A stretch of 12,655 bases of DNA from Mobilitalea sp. Lineage in GTDB: Bacteria > Bacillota_A > Clostridia > Lachnospirales > Lachnospiraceae. The stretch spans positions 1-12,655 of the forward strand of contig JARKQP010000775.1 of the NCBI GenBank assembly GCA_029974875.1. The letters are read 5' to 3'. Under the pieces are notes generated by a model. It did no database searches and was not told the DNA's origin. It worked only from the letters and a program-made list of their open reading frames with translations. Position numbers and translations under genes: made by a program. Below are positions 7,189 through 12,655 of this stretch, one piece after another; position 1 is the first letter of the stretch; every line of letters starts with the position of its first letter.

Positions 7189-8157
7189 CTAAACCGGTTT
7201 CTTAACCTCTTTTATTATATTCAATGGTTCCAGCAGCGCAGGGATCCTATGCCCATCCTTCTCCATCTTCATCATTGCAAATGACCTCATGCTTCTGATT
7301 TCATCATTGTGCTCGATCAGTCCACCGATACGGTATCTGGAGCGGTTGAATTGTTCCTCGGGATATTCCACTTGGATTTTACCATCTTTTATATCCAATT
7401 CCCCCACCATGCCACACACTGTGCATTCCACAGTCACACCTTCCCTGACCGTCAGCTGGTTACAGTGGCATACGGGACATACTCCTTCATGGTCGCCCAT
7501 CCATTCGGTTTCTTCTTCCGGCAGCTTTAGTGCGTTGCCAATGTTTGTACCCAGTCTATAAAGGCGTGCCATGAATTCCCGGTCAAAGACCGGGTTAACC
7601 CTGTCTCCCATTCCGTAAGCATCGATTGCATCAACCGGGATCATCTGATTAGAAAAACCAAGGATATGCATGCCGGATAGTCCCATGGAGGTCCAGCCCG
7701 GTGTCCTTGCCCCGCCAACAGAAATCAGACCAAGGGGACGGTTTTTAAAATATTTGCGGGCTATCATCCTGTCCTCACTCCACCCCAGCTCACGCCTGCG
7801 CTCATTTTCCCTGATCAGGGCACAGCGGTCATGGGAAGCCCCCATTTTGTCACAAAGGTTTTTATATTGTCCCACCGGACCCACACTATAGACCGGAGCA
7901 GCCGCAATAATTGCATCTGCCTCCATAATTGCATCCTCCACGAATGCAAAATCATCCTTTTGGATGCAAATGGACATACCTCCCTTTTCCCTGACCTTGT
8001 CGCAGGCACCGCAGCCGGTACAGCGGTCAATTTTTAAATTACAGGTATTAATATATTCAACCTCTGCCCCGGTGCTTTGGGCTCCCAGCAGGGCTTGCTT
8101 TAAAAGCATGTCACAGTTTCCGTTTTTTCTACCAAATGATAATCCTAATACTTTCAT
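7189..8157 (-). CDS. Flavodoxin-fold NAD(P)H-dependent oxidoreductase with C-terminal zinc ribbon
   Basis: A 322-residue protein. The N-terminal domain (about 1-210) is the flavodoxin-like NADPH-dependent FMN reductase fold: a first strand MKVLGLSFG, a phosphate-binding loop GRKNGNCDMLL (9-19), a Cys cluster C46-x2-C49-x2-C52 with C64, and the ADAIIAAAPVYSVG strand-loop (80-93) that holds the flavin ring. Residues 227-248 form C-P-x-C-(14)-C-T-x-C, a zinc ribbon (C227, C230, C245, C248), followed by a charged tail to 322. Most FMN reductases of this family are under 220 residues, so the added 110 residues are distinctive. It probably transfers electrons from NAD(P)H via FMN to a small substrate or partner; the acceptor is unknown. 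AAGGAG/GAAGGA at 8166-8175 supports the start. It follows the ThuA-like gene after a 157-bp gap that may carry its own promoter. Confidence 0.87.
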   Translation of the reverse strand: MKVLGLSFGRKNGNCDMLLKQALLGAQSTGAEVEYINTCNLKIDRCTGCGACDKVREKGGMSICIQKDDFAFVEDAIMEADAIIAAAPVYSVGPVGQYKNLCDKMGASHDRCALIRENERRRELGWSEDRMIARKYFKNRPLGLISVGGARTPGWTSMGLSGMHILGFSNQMIPVDAIDAYGMGDRVNPVFDREFMARLYRLGTNIGNALKLPEEETEWMGDHEGVCPVCHCNQLTVREGVTVECTVCGMVGELDIKDGKIQVEYPEEQFNRSRYRIGGLIEHNDEIRSMRSFAMMKMEKDGHRIPALLEPLNIIKEVKKPV

Positions 8158-8204
8158 TGCTTTGTCCTTCTCCTTATATACTTAAATTTAGTTTTGCTCA
8201 CTTT

Positions 8205-8234
8205 ATTTTATATGTCCCAAATGATATGTTCCAA
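8205..8234 (-). promoter_or_regulatory. Candidate promoter for the flavoprotein gene
   Basis: On the minus strand, TTGGAA (8234-8229) lies 16 bases before TATAAA (8212-8207) or 18 before TAAAAT (8210-8205), a plausible sigma-70-type promoter. The predicted start of transcription is about 40 bases upstream of the ATG at 8157. The -35 element lies within the middle of three 14-bp repeats. Support is by pattern only. Confidence 0.4.
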
Positions 8235-8251
8235 ATGATATGTTTCAAATG
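8210..8251. repeat. Three tandem 14-bp repeats
   Basis: Exact 14-base period: ATATGTCCCAAATG (8210-8223), ATATGTTCCAAATG (8224-8237) and ATATGTTTCAAATG (8238-8251). The copies differ only at two central positions. The array overlaps the candidate flavoprotein promoter, so it could be a set of regulator half-sites or a simple slippage product. Confidence 0.85.
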
Positions 8252-8263
8252 ACCGCCATCGTA

Positions 8264-8323
8264 GCATCAAAAATCGCATCAGAAACAGCATCAGAAGCTG
8301 CATTAGAAAGAGCATTAAAAGGA
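8264..8323. repeat. Five degenerate 12-bp repeats carrying a ladder of stop codons
   Basis: The units begin at 8264, 8276, 8288, 8300 and 8312 and follow the pattern GCATYARAAnnn. On the minus strand each unit supplies one stop codon in the frame of the ThuA-like gene: TAA at 8315-8317 (the actual stop), TAA at 8303-8305, and TGA at 8291-8293, 8279-8281 and 8267-8269. The repeat thus begins in the last codons of the gene and runs into the gap. Confidence 0.8.
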
Positions 8324-9187
8324 AGTTATCTTCGCAAATTCACTCCAATTCATATCCAAATAATATGGCCAGCAGCGCAGCCTTTTCTCACCGCCTAATT
8401 CTGGATATGGAATGGTAACTTCACCGCTGGCAGCCCACTCCGTTGCACGGCATAAAAGTCCCGTAAAGGCAGGCCTCTTCAACGTATCCGGTCCGTGGCC
8501 GATGGAGGTGGTAAAGACACGGCCCTTGCCAAAATTATGGATCCAGGCCACCGGCTGGTCCGTATTAATGCCAGGAAGGGCATTCAAATCAATATTCTCA
8601 AATTCACTTCGCCTATGGGACTGAGTTTTTTCCGGGGTATAGTCTGCGATATCATCCCGTATTGTAGCAAGTACTGTTACAGGAGCCTCAGGAAGCCATG
8701 TCATATTGACAAAGAAATCCTCCTGGGCAGTCATCCAGGACTGGGGGCATCCCCTGGTAATTTCATGTACCCCATTGTTCATATCAACAATCACCTCTAA
8801 TTTCGGGGATTTACGGCCTGTGGTAAAATCAAAATCACAGCCAACAAGCCTTACATATTCCTCCGGAAACGCCGGTTCCCCCTTAATAAAGGAAGAATGG
8901 TAGACAACAGCGCCCCCGCCATTTCTCACATACTCATAAAGCGCCTTTTCCGCACTGTCACCCCATCCTATAAAAGGAGTCTCCACATTGGCCTTACCAT
9001 CATAATTAATAAATACCGCATCATACCTGGCCAACGTCTCCGCCGTCGCACCAGTAAACTCCTCCGTAATCCTAACCTCAAACCGCCCCGTCGACTCCAG
9101 CATAAACCGAATCATCGGATTCATCTTCGGATCATGCTCATCCGTCACAATCCCGGTAATCAACAAAACCTTCAACTTTTCCCCCAT
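8315..9187 (-). CDS. ThuA-like protein (trehalose-utilisation family)
   Basis: A 290-residue soluble protein of the ThuA family, which has a class I glutamine-amidotransferase-like fold. Landmarks are the first strand KVLLITG (6-12), DAVFINYDG (56-64), GGGAVVYHSSF (90-100, H97), VHEITRGCP (140-148), the EDFF segment (156-159), and the family's C-terminal pattern PVAWIHNFGKGRVFTTSIGHG (212-232) followed by the LLCRATEWAA helix. ThuA proteins occur with disaccharide and keto-sugar catabolism genes, but their biochemical role remains poorly defined. I chose ATG 9187 because GGAGG (9193-9197) lies five bases upstream and the next gene ends at 9210. A longer frame to 9340 would overlap the ATPase gene and adds unrelated arginine-rich sequence; ATG 9205 is a possible alternative. 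Its place directly after an Opp-type importer suggests that the imported compound contains a sugar. Confidence 0.88.
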   Translation of the reverse strand: MGEKLKVLLITGIVTDEHDPKMNPMIRFMLESTGRFEVRITEEFTGATAETLARYDAVFINYDGKANVETPFIGWGDSAEKALYEYVRNGGGAVVYHSSFIKGEPAFPEEYVRLVGCDFDFTTGRKSPKLEVIVDMNNGVHEITRGCPQSWMTAQEDFFVNMTWLPEAPVTVLATIRDDIADYTPEKTQSHRRSEFENIDLNALPGINTDQPVAWIHNFGKGRVFTTSIGHGPDTLKRPAFTGLLCRATEWAASGEVTIPYPELGGEKRLRCWPYYLDMNWSEFAKITSF

Positions 9188-9192
9188 AGCGT

Positions 9193-9197
9193 CCTCC
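9193..9197 (-). promoter_or_regulatory. Ribosome binding site deciding the ThuA-like start
   Basis: GGAGG on the minus strand, five bases before ATG 9187. It is better placed than the weaker AGGAT before ATG 9205. Confidence 0.7.
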
Positions 9198-9209
9198 AAA
9201 TACATATCC

Positions 9210-10169
9210 TCACTTCTTACACTTATGGCAAGCCACAAAGTGATTCTCCTCCACCTCCACAAACTCCGGCGTCTCCTTAAAGCAACGCTCTGAAGGCATG
9301 GAACAGCGCACCGCAAACCGGCAGCCCTCCGGCGGCTCAATGGGCGAGGTCACCTCTCCCTTCATAACCTCCGCTTCCTTCCCCTTGAAGGTAATATCCG
9401 GGATCGGAATCGCACTCAGCAAAGCCTTAGTATACGGATGCACCGGATTCTCAAACAGCCGGTCCGAGCTTGTCATTTCTACCATTTGTCCTAGATACAG
9501 CACTAAAATATCATCGCTGATATGCTTTACGACAGATAAATCATGGGTAACAAAAATATATGTAAGCCCGAATTCCTCCTTCAGATCCATCATCAGGTTT
9601 AAGATCTGCGCCTGGATGGACACATCCAATGCGGAAACCGGCTCATCACAAACGATGAACTTCGGATTCAGGGCGATGGAACGGGCAATCCCGATACGCT
9701 GGCGGCGTCCGCCGTCCAGTTCATGGGGATAGATATTCACATAACGGTCATCCAGGCCGACAATCTCCATCAATTCATTCACCCTTTTTGAGCGCTCCTC
9801 CTTGCTCTTATATACCTTATGGATGCGCAGAGGCTCCTCGATGATCTGCGAAACGGTCATCTTTGGATCCAGGGAAGAAAAAGGATCCTGGAAAATCATC
9901 TGCATCTTCTGACGAAGCTGAATCATCTCCTTGGGATTTTTCTCCGTGATGTTCTCACCGTCAAAGATGATTTTTCCTCCTGTGGGGGGAGTCAGACGTA
10001 AAATCGTCCTTCCGAGGGTTGATTTTCCGCAGCCGGATTCCCCCACTACGCCAAGGGTTTTCCCTTCCCGGAGCTTGAAGCTGACATCATCCACCGCATG
10101 GAGCGTGCCCCCCGGCGTATCAAAATACTTTTTTAAATTTATGCATTCCAGCAACACCTTGCCGCTCAT
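9210..10169 (-). CDS. oppF: Oligopeptide/dipeptide-type ABC transporter ATPase, OppF/DppF-like
   Basis: A 319-residue ATPase. It has Walker A GESGCGKST (43-51), Q-loop FQDPFSSLDP, Walker B IVCDE (172-176) with D-loop SALD, and the switch His209. The C-terminal oligopeptide-transporter region carries GCRFAVRCSMPSERC plus a closing Cys pair. In some members of the wider Opp/Dpp family, C-terminal Cys motifs of this sort bind an iron-sulfur cluster. The signature is LDGGR (151-155) instead of LSGGQ. The start at 10169 overlaps the OppD-like stop by four bases (ATGA) and has GGAGGA five bases upstream; an in-frame ATG at 10205 would lie deep in the upstream gene. The opp name denotes family only: the neighbouring enzymes suggest that the substrate may not be a plain peptide. 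Confidence 0.93.
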   Translation of the reverse strand: MSGKVLLECINLKKYFDTPGGTLHAVDDVSFKLREGKTLGVVGESGCGKSTLGRTILRLTPPTGGKIIFDGENITEKNPKEMIQLRQKMQMIFQDPFSSLDPKMTVSQIIEEPLRIHKVYKSKEERSKRVNELMEIVGLDDRYVNIYPHELDGGRRQRIGIARSIALNPKFIVCDEPVSALDVSIQAQILNLMMDLKEEFGLTYIFVTHDLSVVKHISDDILVLYLGQMVEMTSSDRLFENPVHPYTKALLSAIPIPDITFKGKEAEVMKGEVTSPIEPPEGCRFAVRCSMPSERCFKETPEFVEVEENHFVACHKCKK

Positions 10170-11155
10170 AGTAATCCTCCATTCTGCCCGGTAAACAAAT
10201 GACATTGAATCATATGGGTTCCATTCTGGTGCTGGGGCGGATTGTCACTACTCCTGCAAATGTCCATGCAATAAGGACAACGTGGATGGAACTTGCAGCC
10301 CTCCGGCAATTCAGAAGGATGGGGCGTCAGACCCTTGATCGGTGTCAGACGCTCTGTACGTGTCGTGATGTCCGGAAGGGATGCAAACAATCCCTCCGTA
10401 TAGGGATGGTGCTTGCGGCTTTTATCAAATACATCCTCCAGGGTTCCATTTTCTACGATTTCACCGCCGTACATAATGGCAACCTTGTCGCAGAAATTTG
10501 CCACGATCCCTAAATCATGGGTAATCAGCAGGACCGAGGAGCCAAGCTCCTTCTGGAGACCTCTCATCATCTTAATAACCTGGGCCTGGATCGTCACATC
10601 CAATGCCGTCGTAGGCTCATCTGCAATCAACAGGTCAGGGTTGCATGCGATTGCGATGGCAATCATGACGCGCTGCTTCATGCCGCCGGAGAATTGGTGG
10701 GGATATTCGCCCTTCCTGGAGGCAGGGATGCCGACCATCTTTAAGATGTTGTCCACCTTCTCTGCGACCTCCCCATGGCTGAGCTTACTATCATGGAACT
10801 TAATCACATCTGCGATCTGCTCCCCTACCCGGAACACCGGATTTAAGCTCGTCATGGGATCCTGAAAAATCATGGATATCTTCTTTCCCCGGATCGCCCT
10901 CAGCTTCTTTTCCTTTGCCCCGACCAGGTTTTCCCCTTCAAAAATAATCTCTCCGTCAACCTCAGAGGTATACTTTGGGAGCAACCCAAGAATCGCAAGT
11001 GCTGTAGAGGTCTTTCCGGCTCCGGTCTCCCCCACCAGCCCCAGAACCTCACCCTTGTGGATGGTCAGGTTCACATGGTTAACAGCCCTGGAAATGACCT
11101 TGTCAGTCGTATACCTGACATTAAAATTCTTAATTTCAAGCAATTTTTCACTCAT
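10166..11155 (-). CDS. oppD: Oligopeptide/dipeptide-type ABC transporter ATPase, OppD/DppD-like
   Basis: A 329-residue ATPase with all elements intact: Walker A GETGAGKTS (42-50), Q-loop FQDPMTSLNP, signature FSGGM (155-159), Walker B LLIADE (175-180), D-loop TALD and switch His213. The C-terminal domain has GCKFHPRCPYCMDIC, the Cys-rich segment typical of this subfamily. It pairs with the OppF-like subunit to drive import. AGGAGG (11162-11167) gives the start and overlaps the upstream permease stop codon, leaving a gap of ten bases. The final four bases overlap the OppF-like start, indicating translational coupling. Confidence 0.94.
   Translation of the reverse strand: MSEKLLEIKNFNVRYTTDKVISRAVNHVNLTIHKGEVLGLVGETGAGKTSTALAILGLLPKYTSEVDGEIIFEGENLVGAKEKKLRAIRGKKISMIFQDPMTSLNPVFRVGEQIADVIKFHDSKLSHGEVAEKVDNILKMVGIPASRKGEYPHQFSGGMKQRVMIAIAIACNPDLLIADEPTTALDVTIQAQVIKMMRGLQKELGSSVLLITHDLGIVANFCDKVAIMYGGEIVENGTLEDVFDKSRKHHPYTEGLFASLPDITTRTERLTPIKGLTPHPSELPEGCKFHPRCPYCMDICRSSDNPPQHQNGTHMIQCHLFTGQNGGLL
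10175..10180 (-). promoter_or_regulatory. Ribosome binding site deciding the OppF-like start
   Basis: GGAGGA on the minus strand lies five bases before ATG 10169, supporting this start over the in-frame ATG at 10205. Confidence 0.75.
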
Positions 11156-11165
11156 CGCAAACCTC

Positions 11166-12203
11166 CTATGCCTTGCCCTTAAGTTTTGGATCTAATGCAT
11201 CCCTTAGGCAGTCCCCAAAGGTGTTAATAAACAACGCTGCCAATGCCAGGACGATACCTGGCACAAGAACCATATACTGGTTACGCATCATGTAGCTCAG
11301 CCCGCCGGAGAGCATGGTGCCCCATTCCGGTGTAGGCGCCTTCACGCCCAGTCCAACAAAGCCCAGGGTTGCGCCCATCATAATATTCATGGAAATCTGG
11401 GCAGTACCATTGATAATAATGATGCTTGTCAGATTTGGAAAGAGATGGCGGAGCATAATGTAGCCCGGACTCGCACCCAGCGCAACAGAGGATTCTATGT
11501 AATCCATTTTCGCCACACCCAGGGCAACGCTGCGTATCATCTTGGTATGCATGGGAAGACCCGAGAAAAATAAAGCGACGATCAGCTGTGGTATGCCGTT
11601 TCCAAGGGCTGCACAGATGGCTAATGCCAGCACAAGGCTGGGAATACAGCTGATAACATCAATAATTCTCATAATGCTATTGTCTACAATTCCCCCGATC
11701 ATCGCGCAGAGGCTGGCGAGGAAGGTAGATACAATAACGGAGAGAAATGCTGAAATAACTCCAATTTGTAAAGCAGTGCGCGCACCATGTATGATCCTGG
11801 CCAAAATATCACGCCCAAAATTGTCCGTCCCCAGGATATGCCCCGGAGTTCCCGGAGGCTGTAGCTTATCCGCCGCAACCTGCTTAATTGCCAGGCTGTA
11901 GGGACAGATAAGGTCTGCGAATATGGCTACCAAGACTAACAGCACCACAACTCCCAATGAAAACATGGCGAGGGGCTGTGTCCTAAGGCGTGCCCAGGTT
12001 TCTGCCGCCTGGCTGCGCTTTTTTGTCCTTTTTCTGACTGTTGTTTTTATCTCTGTAGTTTTTGTATCTATGATCTTTGTATCTGCGGTCTTTGTATCTG
12101 TGATCTTTGTATCTACGGTCTTTGCGTCTGTAGTTTTTGCATCCATAGTCTTTATATCTGTAGATTTCGTCTCTGTATCTTTCATCTCTGTCATTTTTGC
12201 CAT
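11166..12203 (-). CDS. oppC: Oligopeptide/dipeptide-type ABC permease, OppC/DppC-like, with repetitive N-terminal tail
   Basis: A 345-residue membrane protein. Residues 5-54 are ten five-residue repeats (x-D/E-x-K-T) and 55-65 are strongly basic, giving a hydrophilic cytoplasmic tail before the first membrane segment at about 80-100. The remainder is a normal OppC: GTDNFGRDILARIIHGART, further membrane segments, the EAA-type loop (IESSVALGASPGYIMLRHLFPN) that docks on the ATPases, and a closing LRDALDPKL. Typical OppC proteins are nearer 280-310 residues, so the tail accounts for the excess. A GGGGAGGAG stretch just upstream supports the ATG at 12203; ATG 12194 is a possible alternative. The OppB-like stop lies one base upstream, so the two permeases are translationally coupled. 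Confidence 0.92.
   Translation of the reverse strand: MAKMTEMKDTETKSTDIKTMDAKTTDAKTVDTKITDTKTADTKIIDTKTTEIKTTVRKRTKKRSQAAETWARLRTQPLAMFSLGVVVLLVLVAIFADLICPYSLAIKQVAADKLQPPGTPGHILGTDNFGRDILARIIHGARTALQIGVISAFLSVIVSTFLASLCAMIGGIVDNSIMRIIDVISCIPSLVLALAICAALGNGIPQLIVALFFSGLPMHTKMIRSVALGVAKMDYIESSVALGASPGYIMLRHLFPNLTSIIIINGTAQISMNIMMGATLGFVGLGVKAPTPEWGTMLSGGLSYMMRNQYMVLVPGIVLALAALFINTFGDCLRDALDPKLKGKA
12042..12191 (-). repeat. Ten 15-bp coding repeats in the permease N-terminus
   Basis: Exact 15-base period over 150 bases, encoding T-D-T-K-T-like pentapeptides (residues 5-54). The central units are nearly identical (for example ACAGATACAAAGACC and GCAGATACAAAGATC) and alternate in their last codon (ATC/ACC), which hints at a 30-bp duplication. 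Outer units are more diverged. Because the unit is a multiple of three, copy-number change would lengthen or shorten the tail without a frameshift. Confidence 0.9.
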
Positions 12204-12204
12204 T

Positions 12205-12655
12205 CTACTCTCCTCCCCCTGTTGCCTTTACAGCCTCAAGCTTTTTTATTTTCTTCCTCCCCGCAAAGGTCGCCCGGATACGGGGATCAACCAAAGCATA
12301 GCTGATATCGATAACGAGCTGGGCTCCGATGGTGAATAGGGATAGGATCATGGTACAGGCCAAAATCGTCGGCATGTCACGGTTATTAATCCCCTCCAGA
12401 ATCTTATAGCCGATACCCGGGAAGGCAAATACCTTTTCAATCATAACTGCACCGCCGATCATGCTGGCAAAGATGCCCCCAGTTAGCGTGATAATCGGAA
12501 GCAGTGCATTGCGCAGGGCATCCCGGTAGATTACGACGCTCTCCTTTGCCCCCTTGCTCCGTGCCGTGCGCACATAATCCTGGCGGATACAATCCAGCAT
12601 GGCACTCCGTACCTGGCGCAGGTAATTTGCCAGATAGGGCAACAGGAAGGTAAAG
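12205..12655 (-). CDS. oppB: Oligopeptide/dipeptide-type ABC permease, OppB/DppB-like (5' end outside window)
   Basis: The reading frame is open at the right edge; 149 codons plus the stop are visible. The EAA-type loop is clear (QDYVRTARSKGAKESVVIYRDALRNALLPI), followed by two hydrophobic segments, the GIGYKILEGINNRD stretch typical of OppB/DppB C-termini, and ISYALVDPRIR. The first visible residues (FTFLLPYLANYLRQ) belong to a preceding membrane segment, so the true start lies beyond 12655. It should pair with the OppC-like permease one base downstream. The substrate-binding protein of this importer is not in the window and may lie further upstream. Confidence 0.92.
   Translation of the reverse strand, partial: FTFLLPYLANYLRQVRSAMLDCIRQDYVRTARSKGAKESVVIYRDALRNALLPIITLTGGIFASMIGGAVMIEKVFAFPGIGYKILEGINNRDMPTILACTMILSLFTIGAQLVIDISYALVDPRIRATFAGRKKIKKLEAVKATGGGE

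Noticed and set aside
8249..8395. Plus-strand small frame with A-S-E repeats encoded by the 12-bp array
   Set aside because: No ribosome binding site; it runs antisense into the ThuA-like gene, and the repeats explain the open frame.
9188..9340. Upstream extension of the ThuA-like gene to 9340
   Set aside because: It would overlap the OppF-like coding region by more than 100 bp and adds arginine-rich sequence that is a shadow of that gene; GGAGG supports 9187.
10170..10205. Upstream extension of the OppF-like gene to 10205
   Set aside because: The ATG at 10169 has a strong ribosome binding site and a four-base overlap with the previous stop, typical of this operon.
11923..12339. Plus-strand 138-codon frame rich in F-V-S repeats
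   Set aside because: It is the antisense reading of the 15-bp repeats in the permease gene, where the minus-strand frame continues into a clear OppC protein.
1..12655. CRISPR array, tRNA/rRNA genes, transposase or integrase genes
   Set aside because: No regularly spaced 25-40-bp repeats, no cloverleaf-like sequences and no recombinase motifs were seen; the tandem repeats have periods of 12-15 bp only.

Overview
The window looks like chromosomal DNA from a low-to-mid GC Clostridia member, most plausibly Lachnospiraceae-like. This rests on dense operons with overlapping start and stop codons, strong AGGAGG-type ribosome binding sites, and the protein families present. No taxonomic search was possible. 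It holds two transport-centred operons on the minus strand and one regulator gene on the plus strand. There are no rRNA, tRNA, CRISPR, transposase or phage genes.

Left operon (5999 down to 1, running off the left edge): a lipoprotein substrate-binding protein, a ribose-type permease, a double-domain ATPase and a second ribose-type permease together form a complete sugar-type (RbsABC/Mgl-like) importer. Two paralogous SnoaL/NTF2-fold proteins follow directly. The first overlaps the last transporter gene; the second is cut by the window edge and has no stop codon inside the window. A long inverted repeat sits between the binding-protein gene and the first permease gene. The layout suggests uptake of a small molecule followed by modification by two related small enzymes.

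Centre (6000-7188): a 307-bp divergent intergenic region carries a perfect 11-bp inverted repeat and two copies of a TTAGGAyATATGTC motif in opposite orientation. It separates the importer operon from a plus-strand CRP/FNR-superfamily regulator that resembles E. coli YeiL. The regulator gene converges on the right operon, with a long perfect hairpin between them.

Right operon (12655 down to 7189, entering from the right edge): an Opp/Dpp-type importer (permease B partial, permease C, ATPases D and F) is followed by a ThuA-like protein. After a 157-bp repeat-bearing gap comes a flavodoxin-fold oxidoreductase fused to a C-terminal zinc ribbon. The substrate-binding protein of this system is not in the window. 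The soluble enzymes suggest that the substrate is a carbohydrate derivative or glycoside rather than an ordinary peptide, but this is inference.

The most unusual local features are: a pentapeptide (x-D/E-x-K-T) repeat tail on permease C; three 14-bp repeats at a likely promoter for the flavoprotein; a 12-bp repeat that places five in-frame stop codons in a ladder at the end of the ThuA-like gene; and the operator-like repeats next to the YeiL-like regulator.
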